A stretch of 64,000 nt of DNA, from assembly GCA_034509755.1 (NCBI GenBank), contig CM067550.1:12641001-12705000 (forward strand). The letters are read 5' to 3'. Both the position numbers and the translations under genes were made by a program. Under the pieces are notes generated by a model that made no database searches, had not been told where the DNA came from, and worked only from the letters and a program-made list of their open reading frames with translations. The DNA comes from Anisodus tanguticus (Eukaryota > Streptophyta > Magnoliopsida > Solanales > Solanaceae). Positions 36,935-48,226 of the stretch are shown here, piece after piece; the stretch's first letter is position 1; every line of letters starts with the position of its first letter.

Positions 36935-38096
36935 AATTTGTGATTAGTTATATATAAATATATTCATAAATTAATTGATATATAACTTGTATTTATTATA
37001 TAAAAATCAATATGAGGACCAGTACAAGAAGGGGAAGGCAACACTATCGATATTCATGGAGTGTGGTATTCAAAAAATCAATGACAAGAATTGGTTCTAC
37101 CTTATGGAAAATGAATGGACAGTTGTGGCATGGTAATGTTAGGTCTAATATATTATAGTGTATTTTTATCATTGTACATTGTTTGTGCATCATCCATCTA
37201 ACTTATTTTTCATTTTGTTTGCAGCACGTTGATGTCATTTTTTACTACTTACGGAAGAAAGTCAAATATGAACCAAACAATACATACAAGTTTACCACCG
37301 TCGACTGTATTTTCAAAACTAAAACTGCTATCATTCACCAATCTTGTGTTGACCCGGATTGTGGCACTAGCCTAGCAACACAGGAAAATGTTATGTGTGT
37401 GGGTTGCGTTGTCTCGTGTCATACAATTGACAATGTATTTATCCCCTTAACATGAAGGATAAAAATCATTGATTGTTGGCGATCTTATCATTCATGGGCA
37501 GACGTATATATGTATACGACTCATAGTCGACAGACTTATCATTTATGGACAGACGTATATATGTATATGACTCGTACCGATCATCAGACCATATTGCAGC
37601 TGTGAATTCTGAAATTGACATGTTTGCCTAACTATTGCCACTATACTTAGAAATGACTGAATCCTACCGTGACAAACAAGGCATTGATTGGACTCATCAT
37701 CCATCATACAAATAAAAAGTCACGTCTGATAAATTTGAGGTCGTGTATTTTGACAATTTTCCACAACAAAGACCCGAAAGCATGTAAGTTAGTTTCAGAT
37801 TTTTTTATGTTTACATATGTGCATAACATCAGTTGTTTTTTAAATACAGCTATTTTCTTGTGTGCAGTGATTGTGAGATGTATGTTGATGTATTTGCTGG
37901 GTATTTGAGTTTGAGAGAAGGTATTTCAGCAAAAGAATTTAATGATGAATTACTCCGAACAAGATATGGTACACTTTTGTGGGACTACGCTAAGCAGAAG
38001 ATAGAGTCGGAAGCAGGAAGCGATAATGAGGCACCACCAAAGCCAGCCAGACCAAAGATAGATTTTGATCAAGTTGGAAAAATGATAGTTAATTAG

Positions 38097-41000
38097 TTAT
38101 TTGTATGCTGGATTACATAACATATTGTGATGGTTTTAGTGTATATTTTTCATTGTATTTTCATGGCTAAAGGAACACTTTTATGTTGAATATCCTCTGC
38201 GATGACTTTCTTATAAATACAATCCATTTTTATGCAATGTATTCAAGTTCATTTTTATGAATACATAACTACATTTTTAGATTTGATTATTTTATGATGA
38301 AATGATGTCCAACCAAAATCTTATGAATACAGTTCATATTTTTCAAGGTATTCATGTTGTATTTTACATGAATACACAAAATATTGAATACATGCATTAT
38401 ACTGCAATGTATTTAGAGTGATGGTATTCATAAAATGAATGTATTCATTCTTTAATGTATTCACTATTTGAATGCCATCATTTATATTCTAATTACATGA
38501 TATTCAGCCAGTATCTTATCAATATAGTTCATGTTTTTCAATATATACAAATTGTAATTTATATGAATACAATCATTATATATTAGTTGTATTCAGATTG
38601 AATGTATTCATTATCTGAATGTATTCAGTATGTAATGTATTCATTGTTTGGATGTTATATGCAGTAAATCATCTGCATATGCATTCATGTTGCAGCGTAT
38701 TCATTATTTGAATACATTAAAGATGAATACAGTCATTATAATACATTGCAACATAGATGTCACATCACAAATTGGGAAACGTGGGGGCACTACCCTTTTT
38801 CCACTTTGTAGATGAACCCGTCCCTTACAGATTCATCCAACAACATAAATAAATAATAAGAGCAATAGAAGTCCAAAAACATAGATGTATGATAATGCGG
38901 AATACAACAAGATCCAAGGAATCTGATTTGAATAGTACAAGAGCTTCTAAATGTATAAATGAAATAAAAATTACAAGGACGACATGAATACAACTTCTGT
39001 TTGGAATGAAAATTAAACAGAAAGGTCTAGATGAAATCCACGAGATCCTCGAAGGGTAAATCGAATCTCGCTCATGTATCTGCAATAACTCTACACCCAA
39101 AAAGGTTGTAGCAAGAGTAGTATCAGTACAAATACTATGTACTAGTAGATATCATAGGCCAACAACAGTTAGCTAACATATGCATAAGAAAGAAGCTGAA
39201 AGATAGACATGCTCGCAATCAAGTACAAGTAATATCACAGTCCAAGAATAATCACTCAAGTACAGAAGATCAATAGCTGAGTCATAGCCTATGGTGAAGC
39301 ACCTAAATCCAAATCTACCAAGTTTTCAACAATTTCTCAGAATAATCACAAACACAAGTACAATCAATAAATCCGATCTATAGATGTAAAAATGAGATGA
39401 TGAGGATAAGTGTATATGCAATCATGACTCATTGAGGATAAGTGTATATGCAATCATGACTGCCAAGTTGTACTTTTTTTAAAAAAATATTATAATTTTT
39501 AGATAAAAATGGATAATTTAACTAAAATATTTTTAATTAAATAGATACTGTGATTTGATCACCTAACACTTCATACATACAAATTTGGAAAAGTCATGTT
39601 CATTTTTTCTTAATTTGATAAGTGATTATTATTTTTGATCGGGAGAAATTAATTAGTTATCAAACTTCACTCCATCTACATTAAGTCTAACCGATAGAAA
39701 GGACCATTCGGGTTCAGAGTGAAGTCAGTAATTAACGCTGATTGATCACATTATACGATAATTTATTCTTTACTCCTCTTTGGGATAAAACAAATCTACA
39801 CCTTCCACTTTGCATGCAGCAGATGGATCGAACGATAGATATTAAACCACCAGTAAAATCTGGCTTTACAACTGCAGTGTTAATCTCTTGTCATGTCAAA
39901 AGCAAAGCTTTTACTAGTCCGAGAAAATTAAAGGAGAAGACGAAGCGGATAGAGTGAACATCAATATTAAGTAGTAAGTACTAGTACTGTTAGCAACTTA
40001 ACTTTCTTGTTTGAGATCAAAAAATGGGGAAGAGGATGTCGATAGCCGCCAAGGAAAGATGGAGGAAAAGAAAAGCCCTAATGGAAGCATCCCAAAATGA
40101 GGTATTACTTGTGGTTTCATAATGTATGTCATATTGTATTCTAGTGTATTGTATGATACTGTATTAATAAGTAGGAGTATAATATTTGGATAGATTATAT
40201 TCTCTCCCGATAAAAAAAAAGTGTTAATTTGATTTTTATTCAAAAAGTGTGTTCATTTATCAAATAAAAAAAATTAAATTTATTTTTCTAGATTTGTCTT
40301 ATTAAGTGTTAGGGGTTAGATAATCGAATCTCAATACTTATTTAATTAGAAATATTTTAGTTAAATTAACTATTTTTGTCTAAAAATTAGTATTTTCTTA
40401 AATAGTGTGTAAATGATTAATTGTACACTTTTTTATTCAGAGTCAGTGCCGGATCCATTATTTTCACTTAAAGTGTTCGAAAAAATAATTATATCACCTG
40501 AGCTAGCCTTTTGCATTTGTTCAGGTGTTCAAAAATAATATATATACATGAACACAAAAAATTTATTCTAAATATACATTGTTAGGGTGAACAACCTGGG
40601 CCATGACTAGATCCGCCCCTGACCGGAGGTATCATTTATTGTGATTTAATAGTATTTTTACAAGTAACCATGCAAAAACTATATAAATCTGTGGTTACAA
40701 AAGTTGTATTTTTTCACAAATATATAACTTATTTTAATAACGATAAAAACAATACAATAATAAAAAAACAATAACAAACACAACATCAGTGAAAACAATG
40801 GAATAATGAACCACAGAAAACAACCATCCAAAAAGGGGTTCCAAAACCCACTCTTGAAACTCTTAAGCTATCTTTTCATTTTCTTGATATTTGGTGTTTT
40901 TTTTTTTGCATATAAAGGGAGACCATAATAAACAACGGGCATCTTTAGCATCCCAGAATGAGGTATGATCAGGAAAAACACTTGCATGTGTTTTGATTTT

Positions 41001-41363
41001 TGCCACGAAGTTGAGCATTAAGGATGGTTGGTAATGCCGATGCTTATATACAGTACTCTTCCATGTTCTTTGGATGGTTATACGAAGCATTACAAGTAAC
41101 TAACAGGATCGATCTCAAATGTATCTATTTGAGGTTGATGATGTTAGATACTTGTAATGCTACGTTTTCATTCATTATTCTGGGGGGTTTCCTATATTTA
41201 CTTTTTCCAATTTTTTTACTACGTTTTATTTTTTACCGTTAACACCTCTCCCCCCCCCCCCCCAAATCAATGGGGGTGATTCGAACCCTCAAACTACGGC
41301 CGATTGAAGTTGGAGGTAATTGGCTAGCTTTTTTCACCGTCCCAATTTCAGTGTTTTGTTTGT
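38097..41363. other. Intergenic DNA: word-rich tail, a tandem duplication and a SINE fragment
   Basis: 38100-38760 is the densest TGTATTCA/TGAATACA block. A unit of about 33 bp (GAGGATAAGTGTATATGCAA) is repeated at about 39397-39463. A possible short exon at 40024-40100 (MGKRMSIAAKERWRKRKALM, ending ASQNE before GT) has a weak echo at 40912-40970 that also ends ASQNE. Neither has a partner exon. At 41264-41335 the minus strand carries GGGTTCGAATCACCCC with an upstream CCTCCAACTTCAATCGGC, a Solanaceae SINE head, beside a 14-nt C run at 41250-41263. No confident gene. Confidence 0.5.
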
Positions 41364-44059
41364 TGGAAGAATAAGGTGACAAGACCCCAAAATTTTTTCC
41401 TAAATGATACGACTTTCATTTTTTAAAATTTATTTTGGGTCTAGAAATTACTAATGATGTGATTAGCAAACAAGGTGGGTCTTTTTGCATTTTAAAGAAT
41501 TTTGGAGTTAGGTTTCTAAAGTTTCAAAACATGTTTTTTTCTTTCCGTCTTTCTTCTTCATTCATTTTCCCTCCAACTCCAACTGTCGTTGAGCTTCCTC
41601 CTCCCACTGCTCCATCTCCAAAAATATATTTGAAGGCAACTTTGGAATAAGTTGTATATGTCCAAATAAATGAGTTTTCAATTGCGTCAATTTTAAATTG
41701 AGGGTAGACAAACACAAAAAATAAAAAACATACCCAATGTAATCCCACAAGTGAATGTAAATTGAGTTAGACGTCATAAATTATAAACTTGTAAAATACA
41801 TCGACAAACTCGTACATCAGATCTATGGATTTTGGCTATATATTTTCTACAATATTACTCATTATCATTACACCTATGTGATACATTTCCCAATGTGTCT
41901 TTTCAACCACTAAACAAGGAAAAAAGGGTTTTTGTAATAAATGCTTGGAAAAAAGGTTTTTGTAATAAATGCTTTGATTAGAAGTAGAAAAGACACTAAT
42001 TTTATTCCCTATAAATAAACCACACCATCTTGGAAGGGAGTTCATAAAAAAACTACTTATTCAAAACTATTTTCTAAACACTCAAATCCTAAAAAAGGTC
42101 AACCCAGACAACCCAAATGGCCATGTTAACCCCCCCCCCCCCCCCGACACAAGCTCATAAACCTCGTGTTGATAGACTATTTGGGAAGTACCAATTTCTA
42201 GTGGGAGTATCACCATGCTCATAAACCGTGTTAATCACTGAAGTATGTCTGTCACATTGCTTTGACCGAGAGAGAAGAGAACCAACGGCATTGTAGGAGA
42301 ACAAATAGGATTCTCACTGAACTCCTACTGAGTGTGGAGAGGTGCTCGAAGACTACCACACCTCCACATTCCCCTCAAGCTTTCCCCCCTTATAACCCCC
42401 AGTAGTTGTAGTTTCTACTTTAATCTTTTGTTGTTTTTTTGTTGTTTTGTTTGCATGCCATGTAAAATCACCCTATATGAATATTAAGATAACTTTTTTT
42501 CTTTTATCGGTATTCACTTCTTTTCGGTCTATTTCTTTTTACTAGTTAGCCAGGGGAAAATATATATCGATAGCTTTTCAGTCTATTTTTTTAAAGGTTT
42601 TATATGGGATTTTTTATTATTGAAAGGACTTATACGACAATTATCACATAATATCAATGTTCCACTTAATTAAAGGAGACAATCTAAATTAGGATTTTTG
42701 AAAATAAGCAAGTTACTTATTAAGTTATCTCAAGTTGCTTATTTTAAAAAAATCCTAACTTAGATTGTCCCATTTAATTAAGTGTAACATTGATATTATG
42801 TGCTAATTGCCGTATAAGTCCTTTCAATAATAAAAAAATCCTATATAAAATCTTTTAAAAAATAGACTGGCAAGCTATCGTTGCATATTTTCCCTTGACT
42901 AACTAGTAAAAAGAATAGACCGGAAAGAAGTGAATACCGATAAAAGCAAGAAGCTATCTTTATATATATATATATAGAGAGAGAGTGATTTACATGGCGT
43001 GCAAACATATCAACAGAACAACACCCTTTTCACATGGCGTGCAAAAACAACAACAAAAGAGAAAGTAGGAACTACAATTATTGGGGGTTGTGAGAGGGGA
43101 ATGTGGTGGTAGTCTGCGAGCACCTCTCCACGCTCAGCGAGGAGTTCAGTGAGAATCCTAATTGTTCTTTTACGATTTCATTGGTTCTCTTCTCTCTCGG
43201 TCAAAGCGATGTGACTGACATACCAGAAGTCATCCTAAAGGCAATTAACACGGTTTATGAGCCTGGTCATTCTCCCGCTAGCAATAGGTACTTCCCATAG
43301 TAGTCTATCAACACGACCATTTTTAGGATTGGAGTGTTTAGGAGTTTTGAATAACTAGTTTTTTTATGAACTCTTTTCCAAGATGTAGGGGTTTGTTTAT
43401 AGGGAGTAAAAATAGTGTCTTTTACACTTCTCATCAAAGCATTTATTACAATAACCCTATTTTCCTTGTTTAGTGGTTGAAAAGCCACATTGGGAAAGTA
43501 TCACATATGTGTAATATTGCAAAAAATCCATAGACATGTTGTACGCGTTTATTGATGCATTTTCCAAGTTTATAATTTATGACGTCTACACTTAAAAACA
43601 TTGGGTATGTTTTTTGTATTTGTCTACACTCAATTTATAATTGGCGCAACTAAAAACTCATTTATTTGGACATGTACAACTGATTCTAAAATTTAATGAA
43701 AGCAACAACAAAGTTAATACGTAACACAATTTTTATTTGGCGCAACTATTAAAGTAATCGTCTGAACGTGTACAAACAAAGATAATATTACAAATTGTAT
43801 TGTAGCCTGATGTATTTTTAACTCGTCAATTGCTGCCACTCTATCTAGAACGACATTCGTCCCCGACCACACTCCTTGCAAAGTCCACTACCTCTAGAAG
43901 TCACAGGCTCCTGCTCTACTTAACGTCATTGGCGGGGCTCTCCTGGCCTATTGATTCATGTCTATGCATCTATTTCCTTATTCACCTCCTCGTCGCCATA
44001 AGGTATAAGATTTCTTATGTGGTCATTCTCCATCTTACCTACAATTGGGTAAAGCAAAG

Positions 44060-44679
44060 AATTCACCCTCTTAAGTTCAACAAAAAAACAACAAGCCATG
44101 AGTTCAATCTGAGCCTTTCCAGCTTTTCTACGGCAATGGACTTCAAATTTTCAGGCACAGATAGGCGATCACTATTGTCCTCATCTTTCGGAGCCTCGCA
44201 TTCGCCACATTCCTCTTCCCCAAGACCACAATTAGATACTTCTTTTTCAGATTCAAATTCATCAATATCCTTGAGAATCTTATCAAGAGTCTGTCTTCAT
44301 CTTGTCTATCAATTAACTCATCCGGAATCTTCATCTCGTCAATCAATTAACTCATCTGGTTCTTCATCTCGTCTATCAATTAACTCATCTGGTTCTTCAT
44401 CTCGTCTATCAATTAACTCATCTAGTTCTTCATCTCGTCTGTTAGTTAACTCATCTTGTTGTTTCTTTCATCCCTCAATTAACTCCTTTGGTTGTTTCTT
44501 TGCTCTATTAGTTAACTCCTTTGGTTATTTTTTGGGGCTTCAACTTTACTTGCGTCGGGATCTAGGTCAATAACTTCTTTTCTTAACCTTTTTTTAGATG
44601 AAGAAGGCTTGTTGTCTACTCTCCAAAGTGATTCGGGTTGTCTTCTAGTCCTCACCATGACTATAAACTCAAAAGAATC
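44060..44679 (-). pseudogene. Decayed acidic-repeat gene fragment within the foldback right arm
   Basis: On the minus strand ATG at about 44658 begins MVRTRRQPESLWRV, then KPSSSKKRLRKEVIDLDPDA (basic, NLS-like). After a frameshift near 44535 comes a series of 11-aa repeats of the type DELIDRRDEEP (33-bp period, about 44290-44530) with a few stops. Another frameshift leads to an acidic Cys-containing tail (GEEECGECEAPKDED) and VEKLERLRL. A 247-aa plus-strand frame over the same DNA is Ser-rich with matching repeats; it is best explained as the antisense shadow. No known family was recognised. It lies in the extra segment absent from the left arm. Confidence 0.55.
44290..44530. repeat. 33-bp minisatellite, about seven units
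   Basis: The plus-strand unit is TCATCTCGTCTATCAATTAA followed by CTCATCTGGTTCT. The first four to five units are nearly identical; the later units diverge to TTTCTTT-containing forms. The period of 33 keeps an 11-aa coding repeat on the minus strand (see the overlapping gene fragment). Confidence 0.85.
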
Positions 44680-45447
44680 AATAAATAAGACATGCAAAAC
44701 ACAATGGAACGCAACAAAAAAGCAGGGTAAAAATAAATTAGGACTTTGCAATGAATGTAAATCGGAGTCAACTAATAATCAATATCAACTAATTAGGGCT
44801 CCGCCATGACTGTAAACTCGGAACATCAAAAATACCATTTTGAACTCGAAAGAAATCAAAATAGGAAAAAATTAGGGCTTTTGAAACCTTCAACTGTTCT
44901 TCAGCTAAAATCTTCAAATCTTGCCTCTAACAATAGCTTTTTCCGCTCCCAAAGCTGCCTTCAAATATATTTTTGGAGATGGAGCCGTGGGAGAAGGTGG
45001 AAAAGCTCAACGATCGTTGAAGTTGGAGGGGAAAGGAACGAAGAAGTAAGAGGGAAAGAAAAAAAGCTTGTTTTGAAACTTTAGAAAACTAACCCCAAAG
45101 TTTTTAAAAATACAAAAAGGCCCCCGCGTGTTTGCTAATCAGCTCATTAGTAATTTCTGGACCCAAAATAAATGAAAAATAAAATGAGGGCCCTGCCACT
45201 TAGAAAAAAAGTTTTTGGGTCCTGCCACCTTATTCTTCCATCTTTCTTTCTAAATGATCGCGTTTTCCTTCTCCTATGGTATGTGCTGGCTAATATGGGG
45301 ACTTCTTTTGATATTTTCAGTGTGCATAACAGTAGCTATTACTTGCGCCTTGGCACATTAAACCTATTCCTAAATGCTTATTCATTTCCTTCAAATATTA
45401 GTTTATTTGCTTATTCATTTCCTTCAATGTATAAGCTGTACTATAGA

Positions 45448-45761
45448 CACTACAAGAAAGTATAGAATTGACAACAAAATTTTAGCAACAATAAGTATAT
45501 TGTTGCTAAAAAATGTAAATGGCAACAAAAATTTAAATTGTTGCTAAAAAATGTAAATGGCAACAAAAATTTAATATATTGTTGCTAAGAAACGTAAATG
45601 GCAACAAAAAAAACAATTTCTTGTTGCGAAAACTTTTCGCATCGGAGGTTATTGCAATGGCATGCAACAATTTTTGTTGTTGTGGAAAAGTACTGTTAGC
45701 AACAACATTCAACATATGGCAACAAAAATGTTGTTGGCAAATGCCTTTTCTTTTTGTAGTG
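45448..45761. mobile_element. CACTA-type MITE, 314 bp
   Basis: The termini CACTACAAGAAA and (complement of) TTTTTGTAGTG are the CACTA/En-Spm ends common in dicots. The flanking 3-bp duplication is AGA (45445-45447 and 45762-45764). The interior repeats GCAACAA/TTGTTGC words. The paralogous tandem copy of this region (46190-46260) has the uninterrupted sequence TGTAGAAGTACATTATACTT, confirming the insertion point. Confidence 0.9.
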
Positions 45762-45821
45762 AGAAGTACATTATACTTCCTGGACCTCGAGACTGATTGG
45801 AATGTCTGCTCGTGATCACAG

Positions 45822-47703
45822 GCTGATGGTCCAAATCACTCTGCAGTGACAACAGATATTGAGCAAAGTAAGCATTCTCAATCTGCAGCCTTTACCTCAA
45901 AGAGGAAAATATTAAAGGTCAATGACATGATTGTAAGACGATCCAATCGACTTAAAAGCTTAGGGTCGTTTGGGAAAAGACGAGGGACGGAAGCTGTTCA
46001 GCATATCGATCTTACCAACTGTGATAGAGACAAGGAGCCGCATGTTGAGCCAATCAGCCTTAAACCAACCAGGGATGTGAGTAACTTGGAAATGAAAGTA
46101 TGTCTCTTGTTTTGATGTTTTACTTATTATATCTTGCTAGGCCTGAAACCTTTCTTAAATGCTCATTCTCTAAGCCATAGCAAATATTTTATTTATTTGC
46201 TTATTCATTTCCCTCAATGGACAAGCTTGACTGTAGAAGTACATTATACTTCCTGGACCTTGAGTTGACTGATCGCATTATTGTCTCATTCATAATCAGC
46301 AGGCTGATGGTCCAAAAAGCGCTGTGTTGACTAACAATGCGCAACGTAAACTTTCTCAAGCAGTTCCCTCAAAGAGGAAGAAAACATCAAAGGCCAGTGA
46401 CATGCTTGTTAGACAATCTGGTCAACTTAAAAGTTTAGGGTCATCTGGGAAAAGACAAAGGGAAGGTGTTCATCATATCGATCCTACGGACTGTGATAAA
46501 GACATGGAGCTGCAGGTAGAGACAATTAGTCCTAAACCAATCAGGGATGGGAGCAGCTCGGAAACTATAGTTGACAATTTGGTCCAGACTGTAAGTGACT
46601 CTTGTGTTGTCATTTTTAATTGCTTTTCTTCTTTAATCTTGCTGCGCCTGAAATCTGTAGCCTTAATTACTTAACAGAGAGGCAGAAGGCCCTTTGCAAG
46701 TGAAACTACTCCAACAAACCACAACTACAAAATTCGGTATACCAACTCTGAGAAAAAGGTAGTCCATTTATCTCTATCAATTTCATGGTAAATTTTTAAG
46801 ATCTGATCAGGATGATATTTATCACTATGTAGGTCGAGGCCTTGACGGAGGAAAACTATCAACAAGCCCAGAAATTATCCTACTTGCTTGGAAAAGTTAA
46901 GATAGTAAGTGATAATCCTAATACTGGATGTATTTTCTGATTTACCACCTTGTGGATGCTGTTGTTTATTCCCAGTATGAAATTACTATCTGCTCGCTAA
47001 CGAACTTAGCTATTCATTGTGAGGCATACTACTAATATTGTGTAAAAGGCATTATAGCTCCATTTTGATCTTTGAACATTTATTAACATGCTTTCTCAAG
47101 CCCGGTCTCATCGCCAACTTTGCTTTTGTGGTCTCTATTTCTCTATTGAACTAATGTGGTCCTCAGCTAGTGGCTACTGTTATGAAGGTACACTGTATGA
47201 TCTTTCAACATTTATTAACTCTTGACAAGATCAGGCTGTTATACATACTAATAGTCTATCCCAACGGACTTGCATCTTGTTTCGTCATGCCTAATTGTAC
47301 TCAAACTTTTACCTTTAATTGGTTGGATCATGGTGAACCATTGTTATATATTATTGGATCAGTACCCAACTCCTGATGACATACGAGTGTAAAATTCTAA
47401 AGCCCTTTTTATACTTTTTTTCTTTTTTCTTTATTAATTGGATTAACACTGTAAAGGACACTGCACTGCACTGTACTTCCCAGTTTGTATTTGAATATTC
47501 CAGTCAATGGTTTCCTTTGGCAAGGTGTGAGGACTAATAATGTTGTTTCGCAGTATGAGAATATGACTGGAATTGTAATGAACTTGTCTCGCGGAGCAGT
47601 CAAACTTCATCCAGATGCTGCTGCTCTAAATTCTTCCCCAGCACCTAAACCATCTCCTGTTAAGAAGAAAAAGAACAGTGTGAAAAGGATGAAGAAAAAC
47701 TAG
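45822..47703 (+). CDS. Unknown lysine-rich coiled-coil protein with duplicated exons
   Basis: Five exons with GT-AG borders stay in one frame: 45822-46097, 46303-46590, 46678-46758, about 46835-46905, and 47554-47703 (stop). The first two are homologous: each starts ADGP, then SKRK..K..DM.VR.S..LKSLGS.GKR and HID.T.CD.D. The next two encode YTNSEKK and VEALTEENYQQAQKLSYLLGKV, a probable coiled coil. The last ends in a basic KKKKNSVKRMKKN tail, which suggests a nuclear protein. I see no start exon: the first listed exon has only an acceptor, and the upstream DNA is a MITE and the foldback. The gene is therefore partial or its 5' exon is unrecognised. Function unknown. Confidence 0.6.
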
Positions 47704-48221
47704 TAGGTGGCGTGGTCTGCTCATCCTTACTGGAGCAGGTGTATGTTTGTTGTTATACTGCCCTCAATTGATGCCAAAGCAGTATAAGATATCCTTAATT
47801 TTGTGGCTTTTGTAAAATGCAACGTTTGATGAAACTCTCTTGTTTTGTGCTACATGTTTTGTCCTGAATTCACGTGCAATCTAGGATACATGTAAATATG
47901 CCAAGTTAACTTGTCGGATGTGTGCTTTGTCATCTTTAGCCAGGAATGTGAATGCAACTGAAATTGAATTTTGTGCATACCTTTTCTCCAATGACGATGT
48001 GATCATATATCCAGTAAACTGATGAAGCTGCTAAACAATTGCTGCTTCTACTATTTAAAAAAAACGTAGTGCTGCAATATAGGCTACGAATTTTACAACT
48101 CTTTATGATGGGCATATTTTGCTACTTGTGAACACTTCTTCATTCTTCATGATTCGCATCATATGCTTGATTTACTTGATTGGATATATTGGTCATTATT
48201 CTTGATTCTTCATGATGTTGC
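47704..48221. other. 3' flank of the coiled-coil gene
   Basis: Probable 3' UTR and spacer: T-rich sequence with no coding. It ends at the CATAT target duplication (48222-48226) of copia element C. Confidence 0.5.
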
Positions 48222-48226
48222 ATATG

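Larger units (their letters stand above)
32257..38096 (+). pseudogene. DUF1985/Ulp1-type (C48) transposon-associated gene, decayed
   Basis: Several plus-strand exons are recognisable: 32257-32595 (MVDRSTPTRVTRG start, basic); 33225-34000, a DUF1985-like domain (ERQYRLFGKTCFGVFL, IRKFSIVTDLKC, KYPWG) with frameshifts near 33512 and 33718; 34209-34730 with an NLS-like PPHKKRKH and an in-frame stop at 34446; 36550-36690 and 37010-37130; then 37225-37630 and 37868-38096. The last part is a C48 SUMO-protease-like domain with His (KNH), Asp (YVYDS) and Cys (DCEMYV) still present. A TGA replaces the Trp after the His (37470-37472), and a 51-bp internal duplication follows. Such DUF1985+Ulp1 genes travel in plant MULE-like elements; I did not find the element's ends. 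Confidence 0.7.
41364..45240. mobile_element. Giant foldback (long inverted repeat) locus, 3.9 kb
   Basis: The left arm (41364-42711) and right arm (42735-45240) are inverted copies separated by a 23-nt loop (42712-42734). Outer ends match as TGGAAGAATAAGGTG against its complement, then GGGTC.AGAAATTACTAATGA. Inner ends are AAAATAAGCAA and TTGCTTATTTT. The right arm has about 1.26 kb extra (about 43684-44945) and the left has about 84 bp extra with a poly-C run (about 42083-42166). The arms look roughly 85-90% alike by eye. No transposase is present. It may be a foldback/MULE-like non-autonomous element or an inverted duplication; a transcript would form a very long hairpin. Confidence 0.85.

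Noticed and set aside
40024..40100. Short Lys/Arg-rich possible exon (MGKRMSIAAKERWRKRKALM) with a similar fragment at about 40912-40970
   Set aside because: Both end ASQNE before a GT, but there are no partner exons and no known family. Too short to call as a gene.
41024..41242. Plus-strand 72-codon hydrophobic frame
   Set aside because: No recognisable motif and T-rich DNA; the hydrophobic tail is what random T-rich sequence encodes.
43103..43300. 65-codon plus-strand frame in the foldback right arm
   Set aside because: The inverted copy in the left arm does not preserve an equivalent frame, and no family is recognised.
43830..44573. 247-codon plus-strand frame with Ser-rich repeats
   Set aside because: The opposite strand gives a more plausible acidic/basic repeat protein remnant. 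The plus frame is explained by the 33-bp minisatellite and lacks splice or domain support.
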